From positions 1 to 21,420 of the forward strand of contig CAZFVY010000119.1 in the NCBI GenBank assembly GCA_964522665.1: DNA of 21,420 nucleotides. The letters are read 5' to 3'. Position 1 is the stretch's first letter. Each line of letters begins with the position of its first letter. Shown piece by piece: positions 1 through 7,081 of this stretch. This DNA is from CAZFVY01 sp964522665 (GTDB lineage Bacteria; Verrucomicrobiota; Verrucomicrobiia; Limisphaerales; CAZFVY01). A model generated the notes under the pieces. That model ran no database searches, had not been told where the DNA came from, and worked only from the letters and a program-made list of their open reading frames with translations. The position numbers and the translations under genes are program-made.

Positions 1-190
1 CGCGCCATGCCGGCTGCACGCGCATCCGTCTCGAGGCGCCCGGCTTCCCCACACCGGCATTGTCGCGCGATGTTGCCCGGGTGCGAGGGTGCGCTTCACG
101 CGTTTCTCACGCGTAGACCCGAGTGAACGCGGTGTGAGCAACGCGTGACGAGCGAACCGAGGGTCGCGTCGCGGCGCCAGGGTGGACTGC

Positions 191-463
191 ATGACGCGAC
201 CACTCCTGCTCCTGCTCGCGGTGCTCGGCGCGTGCGATGCCGAGGCCGAGGGCGTGCACATCACGCCGCTCCAGCTCCGCCCGCCGGCCGCGGATGCCCA
301 GCTCGCGATCGCCGGTCAGGTCGTCGACGACGGTGGCGCACCGGTCCCCGACGTCCACGTCCGCATGCGCGGTGACGTGGTGCGCGAGGTCGCCACCGAC
401 GGCGGCGGCCGCTTCGCGTTCACCGGGCTGTTCTCCGCCTTCTTGAGGAGCGCGGATTGTTGA
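191..463 (+). CDS. Truncated lipoprotein with carboxypeptidase regulatory-like domain, myxobacterial style
   Basis: The frame opens at an ATG with a lipoprotein signal peptide: MTRP, a run of leucines, then LGAC, which fits a lipobox with Cys at residue 14. The mature part continues to a segment around residues 39-80 (AIAGQVVDDGGAPVPDVHV ... TDGGGRFAFTGL) with the pattern of a carboxypeptidase regulatory-like/transthyretin-like beta-sandwich. That fold normally continues for several more strands. Here the recognisable pattern stops at residue 80 (base 430), and only ten unrelated residues follow before TGA at 461-463. The surrounding ~430 bases are about 73% GC, clearly richer than the rest of the window. 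I infer a genuine outer-membrane lipoprotein start from another organism or locus, cut off by a chimeric join. The in-frame GTG at 182 is an alternative start but would place residues before the signal peptide. The ligand and role are unknown. Confidence 0.5.
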   Translation: MTRPLLLLLAVLGACDAEAEGVHITPLQLRPPAADAQLAIAGQVVDDGGAPVPDVHVRMRGDVVREVATDGGGRFAFTGLFSAFLRSADC

Positions 464-987
464 GCCTCTTCTTTCGCGAGCGACTCCCGCCACCGCTTCA
501 GCCGCTCCGAATCCTGATTCACCGCCGCCCGATCCCGCGAAACCGCTTTGGTTTTCACGATGGCGCCGCCTCCGGTTGGCGTAGCCGCCCCGTCTTGTTT
601 GACCCGGCGCTCCGCCAAATCAACTTGCTGACGCAGATTCGCGATGGCCGGTTGCCCCGCCTTCACGGCGTCGATCAGTCCTTTGATTTCAGTGGGCAGG
701 TGCGCGATAAGCAGCTCCGTTTCCAGTCCCTCCTCAGTTTTGACGACACAGTGGTCAAGGCCGCCGACCGGGGAATGGACCTGGTAAACGCGAATCTGGC
801 GCCAATGTTTCATGGGGCGCTGCCCGCCCCGGCTGCGCAGCCAAAGGTGAACCGGGGTAAGGTCAACTTCCTTGCCCGACACGAACCGAAGGTCCCGGTC
901 AAAGTGGGTGTCACCCCCGACTTGGAGGTCGTCCGCGTTCGCGATCACCGCGCACGCCGCGAAGATCGCCGCCAGTAGAAGTCTCAT
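316..987 (-). CDS. Exported protein of unknown function, 3' end lost at the chimeric junction
   Basis: The frame starts at ATG 987-985 on the minus strand, with a GAGGCG ribosome-binding-like sequence a few bases upstream. A clear signal peptide (MRLLLAAIFAACAVIANA, cleavage before DD) predicts export. Residues ~20-80 form a mixed region containing FVSGKEVDLTPVHLWL and a stretch around residues 56-70 rich in His, Trp and Arg. Residues ~95-185 are charged and Gln/Lys/Glu-rich (LRQQVDLAERRVKQ, SERLKRWRESLAKEEAQQ), suggesting helices or a coiled coil. From about residue 188 (bases below ~430) the frame enters the foreign high-GC segment, so the true C-terminus is missing and the stop at 316 is accidental. 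I do not recognise the family. The 173-aa frame on the opposite strand (457-978) lacks these features and is taken as its shadow. Confidence 0.55.
   Translation of the reverse strand: MRLLLAAIFAACAVIANADDLQVGGDTHFDRDLRFVSGKEVDLTPVHLWLRSRGGQRPMKHWRQIRVYQVHSPVGGLDHCVVKTEEGLETELLIAHLPTEIKGLIDAVKAGQPAIANLRQQVDLAERRVKQDGAATPTGGGAIVKTKAVSRDRAAVNQDSERLKRWRESLAKEEAQQSALLKKAENSPVNAKRPPPSVATSRTTSPRMRTWTSGTGAPPSSTT
425..440. other. Probable chimeric junction
   Basis: Two unrelated coding regions are cut at the same point. The plus-strand lipoprotein loses its domain pattern after base ~430. The minus-strand exported protein, read from 987, loses its Lys/Glu-rich character after its residue ~187-190 (KKAENSPVN) and continues into Arg/Thr/Pro-rich sequence typical of an antisense frame. 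By my count GC falls from ~73% (1-420) to ~64% (481-720). An assembly chimera or an amplification chimera would both produce this. A real recombination event cannot be excluded from sequence alone. Confidence 0.6.
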
Positions 988-1291
988 AGAGCGCCTCGAC
1001 TACTTGTGTTCTACCCTAAATACAGCACGCTGAGGCTCGTTGGTCAACTTGAAAGGTTCTCGAAAAACGGTTCGCTGTGCGGGTAAAGGCGATGCTGGAG
1101 CAAGCTCCCCGGAAAGAATGACCAGACCGAAGGCAACCTGCTCGAAACCGGCGGCCCAGCGGAAGAAAAGCTGTGCCATTGCGCGGTTCGGTTACAGATA
1201 GACCACGACCTGGTGAACGACAATGATTCCAACGGCGCAGCGCCGTTGGGATTGCCTCACGACCCACGAACCAAGTAAACTCCGGCAGTTC
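988..1291. other. Intergenic region without a supported gene
   Basis: This ~300-base stretch lies between the minus-strand exported-protein gene and the plus-strand pair starting at 1292, so it should hold the divergent promoters. I see no convincing -35/-10 pair. Open frames on the minus strand (1044-1232 and 1016-1462) are rich in Ser and Arg, have no recognisable domain, and the longer one overlaps a better gene. A plus-strand frame without a start runs from about 1050 to 1198. It could be a decayed gene, but I cannot support it. A perfect palindrome sits at 1229-1249. Confidence 0.5.
1229..1249. repeat. Perfect 21-bp palindrome
   Basis: CCAACGGCG, CAG, CGCCGTTGG: nine paired bases around a three-base loop (ten if only the central A is left out). 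It is not followed by a T-run, so it does not look like an intrinsic terminator. It lies just upstream of the preferred start at 1292 and within the extended frame that would begin at 1223. It could be a REP-type element, an operator, or a hairpin in the leader of the following mRNA. Confidence 0.5.
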
Positions 1292-1666
1292 ATGAACTAC
1301 CTTGAGCCACTGCCCGAAGGTTGCCCGCCGGACGAAGCGACCGAGATTTCCGTGCCCTGGGAGGTTTTTCGGTTGGTGCGGACCAACCCTCCGTCGAGGG
1401 ATGATTTTCGGTCTCAGCGCGCCGAGAAACCGGATGCGGTGTTCCGGGTTTCCGAATGTCAAGCTCGCGGATTGTCAGTGTTTACTGAACGTAGCGACTC
1501 CGAAAGGGCGCTGAAATTGCCGAGGCTGCGCGGGCGCGTGATATGCCGGCTCCGATTGAAATCGGGCGTCGGCCGCATCCAACAGACGGGTCCGCCGTCG
1601 CATCACACTTGGTGGCCACTGGCGGCCTACGATATTCTGGCGGATAGTGGAGTGGAAACCGTATGA
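1292..1666 (+). CDS. Small protein of unknown function, first gene of a coupled pair
   Basis: From ATG 1292 this encodes 124 aa beginning MNYLEPLPEGCPPDEA. An in-frame ATG at 1223 would add 23 residues but would run through the palindrome at 1229-1249, so 1292 is preferred. The sequence is soluble in character, with no signal peptide or membrane segment. It has a conserved-looking C-terminal block, PPSHHTWWPLAAYDIL, containing paired His and Trp residues, and a middle containing VFRVSECQARGLSVF. The stop TGA at 1664-1666 overlaps the next gene's ATG at 1663 (ATGA), the usual sign of translational coupling, so the two products probably act together. From memory, small proteins with this C-terminal block occur upstream of DUF6575-like proteins, but I cannot confirm that here. 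The function is unknown. A toxin-antitoxin or defence module is one possibility, without direct evidence. Confidence 0.7.
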   Translation: MNYLEPLPEGCPPDEATEISVPWEVFRLVRTNPPSRDDFRSQRAEKPDAVFRVSECQARGLSVFTERSDSERALKLPRLRGRVICRLRLKSGVGRIQQTGPPSHHTWWPLAAYDILADSGVETV

Positions 1667-2808
1667 ACACGATCCGGCACACGGCCACGCTCTTTTACTA
1701 CGATGGTCCGCAGGTTTTCGAGGCTCGTGACGAGATCGGTGGGCATTATGTGGCGGTGATGGTTGAGCCGCAAGGCGGACTGGATCGCTATCTGGTCGCT
1801 GGAATAGCGCCGGAACGGCTTCGACAGTTCCGGGCCGGATTGCTCGATTTGCGGAGTTTACTGACCGAGCGAGCGGTAGCGGACTGGTTTCTGGCCCTCG
1901 CGCCGGCGGGCCTGAACGTACCGCCGGAGCTACAGATGGCGGACGGCAGTCTCGCCGACAGCCCATTTCTGCCTGACGCTGGTTTTGTCCTGCATGATCG
2001 TGTGGCAGAAGACCTGGCGCTTCGCGAGGCGCGCGCCAGGAACAATCTGGTTTTGGAACTCGCCGTCGAACCGCCCGAGGCGGTCGAGGAACATCGCATT
2101 CGCGTTGGAACTCTTGTCGGCCTGCTTAATCACGTGCAGATGTTGGTCAAGCACGCCTACGGCGCGGCGCTACGGGATCTGGCGCTTTCAACGCGGAGGG
2201 CGATTGACCGGTCGAATGCCCACCTGCTGGACGTGGTTATCCCAGCGACCGGAGGTTCGTTTCGAGTCGTGCTGGAAGCTGCCAAGTCGCCCGACCTGCT
2301 CGGCCAGAATGAACTGGCGCGAGCCTTGGAGCGGGTGGATGCGTTATTCGACAAGGTGGCAAATCCTGAGCTGGCTGCCGACGTTCTGCGGGCAAACCGC
2401 GGCCACCTTGCCGGAGCGTATTTGCGCCTGCTGCGTTTCCTGATCCAACACAAGACTGGCCTGCGTTACTCGTGGGCCGGGCCGACCTTTGCAACGCAGA
2501 GAAATCGGTCGATCAGCGAGGGCGAAGCCGCGCCGTTGGTTTCGTTGTTATCCGGGGTTTCAAACCTGAGTTCCGAATCTGTCTACCTCGAAGGAACTCT
2601 CGAGGAAGCCGACGTGACGAAGCGCACCTGGCGAATTGCGACAGCGGACGGAAAATATTCCGGCGAGGTTAAGCAGGGCGGCCCTTCCCTCGAGGGCTTA
2701 AAACTAGGTGACGCGTATAAGTTCTCTTGCATTGAGGAGATCGAGGCACAAGAGGGCGCTGGCCGTGAGCAACGCACGCTCTACCTCATCGAACACCGGC
2801 CCGTCTGA
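1663..2808 (+). CDS. DUF6575-like protein of unknown function, second gene of a coupled pair
   Basis: This encodes 381 aa with no signal peptide or membrane segments, so it is probably cytoplasmic. The N-terminal ~90 residues carry the pattern TLFYYDGPQVFEARDEIGG ... YLVAGIAPERLRQFRAGLLDLRSLL, which I associate with the DUF6575 family; this is recognition from memory, not a search. A middle helical region (residues ~145-265) includes LLNHVQMLVKHAYGAALRDL. The C-terminal ~90 residues look beta-rich (VYLEGTLEEADVTKRTWRI, then GDAYKFSCIEEIE) and may form a small separate domain. The ATG overlaps the stop of the preceding gene, and the HAD gene begins 6 bp after its stop. No catalytic motif is apparent. 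The biochemical role is unknown. Confidence 0.7.
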   Translation: MNTIRHTATLFYYDGPQVFEARDEIGGHYVAVMVEPQGGLDRYLVAGIAPERLRQFRAGLLDLRSLLTERAVADWFLALAPAGLNVPPELQMADGSLADSPFLPDAGFVLHDRVAEDLALREARARNNLVLELAVEPPEAVEEHRIRVGTLVGLLNHVQMLVKHAYGAALRDLALSTRRAIDRSNAHLLDVVIPATGGSFRVVLEAAKSPDLLGQNELARALERVDALFDKVANPELAADVLRANRGHLAGAYLRLLRFLIQHKTGLRYSWAGPTFATQRNRSISEGEAAPLVSLLSGVSNLSSESVYLEGTLEEADVTKRTWRIATADGKYSGEVKQGGPSLEGLKLGDAYKFSCIEEIEAQEGAGREQRTLYLIEHRPV

Positions 2809-2814
2809 TAACTT

Positions 2815-3486
2815 ATGTCGGACTCTTGGGTCACGTTTGATTGTTTCGGCACGCTGGTGGATTGGAATCGCGGGTTTGCCGCGATCCTGGAGCCGGTTTG
2901 TGGCGCGCGTACGGCCGCGGTAGTGCGGGCGTATCACGAGTTCGAACTGGAGTTGGAAGCGGAGCGGCCACATCGTCGCTATCGCGACGTGCTGACTCAG
3001 GGGCTGCTGCGCGCGACCGGAAAAGTGGGCGTGGCCCTGTCCCAGCGACAAGCGGCGGCGTTGCCGGACGCTTGGGCGACGATGCCGGTGTTCACGGACG
3101 TTGAAGCGGCGTTGGCGGCGTTGCGCGCGGCGGGCAACCGGCTAGCCGTCTTGACGAATTGCGATGACGATCTTTTTGCGCTGACCGCCCGCGGGTTTAG
3201 TCGAGCGTTTGACTTGGTGGTGACGGCCGAGAAGGTTTGCGATTACAAGCCGTCGCTGAGCCACTTCCGCTACTTTTCGCGGGTTTCCGGCGTGAACCAC
3301 GCGGATTGGACGCATGTCGCGTGCAGCGGGTTTCACGATCTGGCGCCGGCGCGCGAATTGGGGATCAAGCGGATCTGGCTGGATCGCGACGCGGTCCGCG
3401 AAGATCGCTGGGGCGCGACGCTTCGTTTGGAATCCGCGGTCGATTTGGCGGCGGCCGTGAACCAGTTGCGCGCTCGTCTCGCCTGA
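2815..3486 (+). CDS. HAD-superfamily hydrolase, haloacid dehalogenase type II-like
   Basis: This encodes 223 aa, a normal length for type II haloacid dehalogenase-like enzymes. Motif I is FDCFGTLVDW (residues 8-17), with Asp9 as the expected nucleophile and Thr13 in the GT position. Motif II is the LTNC segment near residue 118. Motif III is the Lys in CDYKPSLSHF (near residue 144). Motif IV is the acidic loop region in HVACSGFHDLAPARELGIK, which ends in the IWLDR often seen in this subgroup. The protein is cytoplasmic, with no signal peptide. The family hydrolyses 2-haloacids or small phosphate esters through an aspartyl-enzyme intermediate; the real substrate cannot be read from the sequence. 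It starts 6 bp after the DUF6575-like gene and so may share its transcript, although the HAD enzyme may simply be a housekeeping neighbour. Confidence 0.85.
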   Translation: MSDSWVTFDCFGTLVDWNRGFAAILEPVCGARTAAVVRAYHEFELELEAERPHRRYRDVLTQGLLRATGKVGVALSQRQAAALPDAWATMPVFTDVEAALAALRAAGNRLAVLTNCDDDLFALTARGFSRAFDLVVTAEKVCDYKPSLSHFRYFSRVSGVNHADWTHVACSGFHDLAPARELGIKRIWLDRDAVREDRWGATLRLESAVDLAAAVNQLRARLA

Positions 3487-3819
3487 ACCGTTGAACCGTA
3501 CTGCAGTAGATCGCGCAGTATATTCTCGCGGCGCGAGCGGCCACCTGACGAGCGTCTTGCCCTTGGGCCGAGACGGGCAACCATCAACCCTCGGGCGCCG
3601 TCTCGCTGACCCGTGATTCGATCGGGCCGAAGCCATTGATTTATTCGATGTTTGGCTCCGGTTTTATCAATTTGGCCGGGACGGGGCGGCGTGGTTGAGT
3701 GTAACCATGAAGAGAAACCCAACGCTTGCCGCAGGCTCGCCCTTGGCCCCCGCTTCTCCTCGGCGGCTCGTCTGGTTGATTTCCCAAGGCGACGGTGAAA
3801 TTGGTAACCCAAGGATTTT
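3487..3819. other. Intergenic region rich in short inverted repeats
   Basis: These 333 bases carry no supported gene. They hold several short hairpins: CTCGCG/CGCGAG with a one-base spacer near 3524-3536, TTGCCC/GGGCAA near 3558-3580, and CGAGACGG (3569-3576) with CCGTCTCG (3598-3605). None is followed by a convincing T-run. The region must hold the promoter of the DUF2339 gene, but I could not pick a believable -35/-10 pair. AAGGA at 3811-3815, four bases before ATG 3820, is a plausible ribosome-binding site. Confidence 0.4.
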
Positions 3820-6800
3820 ATGCCACTGGTAATCTTGTTTTTTCTGGCGGCGGTGGCGGTGGTGGTTGTCGTGCCCTTGGTCGCGCTGTCAAAGGCCCGC
3901 GCCGCCGAACGAGGCCTGGAGGAGCTTTCGCGCCGGCTTCAGCGGTTGGAACGTGAGCGAGAAATGCCTCTGGGCGGCGAAACGCGAGCGGTCCCGGTGC
4001 CGGAACAGCCTCTGTCGGCGCCGCCGCCGACCGCCGCGACTCCCGTTGTGGCGCCCGCGTCGGCCAGCTTGGTGGAGGCGCGGATTCAAGCGTGGGAAGT
4101 TGCGACGCCCAAAGCCACCGGGCCGGTCGTCGCGCCGAGCCGGCGAGTGATGGCGCCGCGCGAACCGGTCGTCCAGCCCCAGGTGGTCACCGCTCCGGGC
4201 CAGGAACTCCAGCAACCAGCCGCCCCCGCGCCGGGAGGCAGTTTCCTCGATTTACCGCTGGAGAAGATCAACTGGGAACAGTTCATGGGAGTCAGGTTAT
4301 TCGCCTGGCTGGGCGGCCTGGCGTTGTTCTTGGCGGCGGCGTTTTTCGTAAAATACTCGTTCGAGCATAACCTCATCCCGCCGGAAGTGCGGGTCGCGAT
4401 CGGCTTTGTCGTCGGGATCGGCGTGTTGCTGGGGGGCATAAAAATGCCGCGCCCGCGGTATCAGGTGACTTCCCATACGCTTTGCGGCGCGGGCGTGGTG
4501 ATTCTTTACGCGATCACCTTCGCCTGCCGGGCGGTCTATCATTTCGAGTTCTTCGGGCCGGCGCCGACGTTTCTGCTCATGGCGCTGATCACGGCGACGG
4601 CGTTTCTGACGGCGGTCCGGCTGGATGCGCGCCTGGTCGCGGTGTTGGGAATGTTGGGCGGCTTTCTGACCCCGATCTTGCTCTCGACCGGCGAGGACCG
4701 CCCGATCACGCTCTTCGCCTACGTTGCGCTGCTGAACGTCGGCCTGATCAGCGTCGCCTCCGTGCGCCGCTGGGACTGGCTGAATCTGGCCGCCGCGCTC
4801 GGGACGGTGGCCATGGAATGCGGCTGGGTCAGCAAATTCTTTCCCGTCGCGACGATCTATACGGCGATGGGCGTCTTCCTCGGGTTCAACTTTTTTTTCC
4901 TGGCCGTTTGGCTGCGCGCGCGGCGCCGTCAGGAAACCAATTCCTGGCTGACGGCGGCCGCGCTGCTGGCCCCGGCGGTAACCATTCTCTTTACGTTCGT
5001 GCTCGTTGGACATTCAGTGATTGGCCCGCGGCCGGGGATAATCTTTTGCTTCATTCTCGGGGCCGACCTCTGCCTCTTGGCGTTGTCGGCTCTTTCGGAC
5101 CGGCTCGGTCAACTGCATCTTTGGGCGGGCGTCGCGGCGTTTGTCCAACTCGCCTCCTGGACAAGCGTCAATCTTACCGCCGGCCTGCTTTATTGGGCTT
5201 TGGCCGGCTACTTCGCCTTTGCCCTCTTGCACGCGGCCTTTCCCGTTTGGCTGAATCGGCGTTTCCCCGAGCGCGCGGCTTCTGCGTGGGCGCACGCCTT
5301 CCCGGCGCTGGCGTTGCTGTTGATGCTGATCCCGATGGTGAAGCTCGAGCCGGTCTCGTTCGTCATCTGGCCGGCGATTTTGCTGGTTGATCTCCTGGCG
5401 ATCGGTTTTGCCGCGCTGGCCGCGTCGGTGGTGGTCGTCTTCGCGGCTCTGGTCCTGACCGTTGGCCTCGCGGCCGTCTGGCTCGCGTGCATCCCGGCGG
5501 AAATCACCGGTGTCTCGGAAACGTTGATCGTTATTGGCGGCTTTGCGGCCCTCTTCACCTTGGCCGGCGTGTTTGCGGCCCGCCGAATTGTCGCGCGACA
5601 GGCGGGTGAGGCCACGAATGGAGACACGTCTCTGCTGCCGTTTGGCGTGCTTCCGGCCGATGTGCAACGGCAAATCCCCGCGCTGTCTGGCATCCTGCCA
5701 TTTCTGTTGCTCATCATGGCGGTCGCCCGCCTGCCGATCGCGAGTCCCACTCCGGTTTTCGGCCTGGCGTTACTGCTGGTGGTTCTGCTGCTCGGTTTGA
5801 CCCGCGTCGCGCGGATGGAGTGGCTGTCGGCGGTCGCGCTGGGTTGCGTGTTCCTCTTGGAATACGCCTGGCAGACGCGGCCGTTTCCGGCTGGCGCCGC
5901 AGGCTTGGAATTGACCTGGCTGCTCGTCTTTTACGGAGTGTTCACGCTCTTCCCATTCGTATTTCAGCGCGGGGACGGCCGCCGGGCGCTCTCGTGGATC
6001 AGTTCCGCGCTGGCGGGACCGGCTCAGTTTTACCTCATTTACCGATTGACTCTGCGCGCGTGGCCGAATGACTTGATGGGGTTGATTCCCGCGGCTTTTG
6101 CGTTGCCGGCCCTGGCTGGCTTAGTCGTTGTGTCGCGCCAAATCCCGGCGACGCAACCGGAGCGGAACACGATCCTGGCCTGGTTCGGCGGCGTGACGCT
6201 CTTTTTCATCACGTTGATTTTCCCGATCCAATTCGAGCGCCAATGGTTGACACTGGCCTGGGCGTTGGAAGGAGTGGCGTTGTTCTGGCTGTTCTTTCGG
6301 GTCCCGCATCGGGGTTTGCGGTATGTCGGCTTCGCGTTGCTCTTGGCCGCGTTCGCCCGGCTGGCGTTGAATCCGGCGGCGCTCTCCTACCACCCGCGGG
6401 CGGCGACGGCGATTTTGAACTGGTACCTTTACACGTACGGGACTGTCGCGCTCTGCCTCTTCGGCGGCGCGCGGTTGCTCGCGCCGCCGGATCACCTGAT
6501 CGCGCGGAGTGACCCGCGGCCGACGCTCCGGGCGCTGGGAGTCGTGCTCGCGTTTCTGCTGCTGAATATCGAGATCGCCGACTATTTCGGCGAAGCGGGC
6601 GCGGCGACGTTGACGTTTAGCTTCGTGGGCAATTTCGCGCGCGACATGAGTTATAGCATCGGTTGGGGATTGTTCGCGTTGGTCCTGCTGGTGAGCGGCA
6701 TCCTGCGCCAGGCGAAGTCGGCCCGCTACGCCGGCCTCGGCCTGCTCGGCGTCACGCTAATGAAGCTCTTCCTGCACGATCTTGACGCGTTGGAGCAACT

Positions 6801-6933
6801 CTACCGCGTGGTGGCGCTGGTCGTGGTCGCCGCGATCGCCATTTTCGCCTCGTTTCTTTACCAGAAATTTCTGGCGGGCGACCCTGCGGCTGGCGCGGCT
6901 CCGGATCTCGACCGAACCAAGCCCCGGTCGTAA
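3820..6933 (+). CDS. DUF2339 family multi-pass membrane protein
   Basis: This encodes 1037 aa. Residues 1-25 form a membrane anchor (PLVILFFLAAVAVVVVVPLVAL). A short charged, probably coiled-coil stretch follows (ERGLEELSRRLQRLEREREM), then a ~90-residue Pro/Ala/Val-rich linker. At about residue 145 comes the DUF2339 signature: INWEQFMGVRLFAWLGGLAL, then AAAFFVKYSFEHNLIPPEVR and a Gly-rich helix. The rest, to about residue 1010, is almost continuous hydrophobic helices, well over twenty, with short loops, ending in a hydrophilic tail. This size and layout are typical of the family, which sits in the inner membrane and has no established biochemical function. The start is supported by AAGGA just upstream. 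The next gene lies close downstream, so the two could be co-transcribed. The assignment to the family is firm; the role is unknown. Confidence 0.88.
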   Translation: MPLVILFFLAAVAVVVVVPLVALSKARAAERGLEELSRRLQRLEREREMPLGGETRAVPVPEQPLSAPPPTAATPVVAPASASLVEARIQAWEVATPKATGPVVAPSRRVMAPREPVVQPQVVTAPGQELQQPAAPAPGGSFLDLPLEKINWEQFMGVRLFAWLGGLALFLAAAFFVKYSFEHNLIPPEVRVAIGFVVGIGVLLGGIKMPRPRYQVTSHTLCGAGVVILYAITFACRAVYHFEFFGPAPTFLLMALITATAFLTAVRLDARLVAVLGMLGGFLTPILLSTGEDRPITLFAYVALLNVGLISVASVRRWDWLNLAAALGTVAMECGWVSKFFPVATIYTAMGVFLGFNFFFLAVWLRARRRQETNSWLTAAALLAPAVTILFTFVLVGHSVIGPRPGIIFCFILGADLCLLALSALSDRLGQLHLWAGVAAFVQLASWTSVNLTAGLLYWALAGYFAFALLHAAFPVWLNRRFPERAASAWAHAFPALALLLMLIPMVKLEPVSFVIWPAILLVDLLAIGFAALAASVVVVFAALVLTVGLAAVWLACIPAEITGVSETLIVIGGFAALFTLAGVFAARRIVARQAGEATNGDTSLLPFGVLPADVQRQIPALSGILPFLLLIMAVARLPIASPTPVFGLALLLVVLLLGLTRVARMEWLSAVALGCVFLLEYAWQTRPFPAGAAGLELTWLLVFYGVFTLFPFVFQRGDGRRALSWISSALAGPAQFYLIYRLTLRAWPNDLMGLIPAAFALPALAGLVVVSRQIPATQPERNTILAWFGGVTLFFITLIFPIQFERQWLTLAWALEGVALFWLFFRVPHRGLRYVGFALLLAAFARLALNPAALSYHPRAATAILNWYLYTYGTVALCLFGGARLLAPPDHLIARSDPRPTLRALGVVLAFLLLNIEIADYFGEAGAATLTFSFVGNFARDMSYSIGWGLFALVLLVSGILRQAKSARYAGLGLLGVTLMKLFLHDLDALEQLYRVVALVVVAAIAIFASFLYQKFLAGDPAAGAAPDLDRTKPRS

Positions 6934-7081
6934 GACGGTTATGAAAGATCGATCACGCCTGCGCCCCGGACGCTTTTTTGCCGAACCTGCTCCTCTTGGC
7001 GCTACTCCTGACGGCCCAAGTCCGCCGATTTTCGCCAGTAAGCGCTGGCCAATGGCGGGGACTGGTGGCATGTTCGGCGGG

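Noticed and set aside
457..978. 173-aa plus-strand open frame
   Set aside because: It lies antisense to the exported-protein frame at 316-987, which has a clear signal peptide and ribosome-binding-like sequence. This frame has neither, nor any domain.
1016..1462. 148-aa minus-strand open frame
   Set aside because: It overlaps the better-supported gene at 1292-1666. Its composition is Arg/Ser/Phe-rich and irregular, with no recognisable domain. A decayed gene in 1016-1230 is possible but unsupported.
4482..5390. 302-aa plus-strand open frame inside the DUF2339 gene
   Set aside because: It is Arg/Gly-rich and out of frame with the membrane protein, without a start context or domain.
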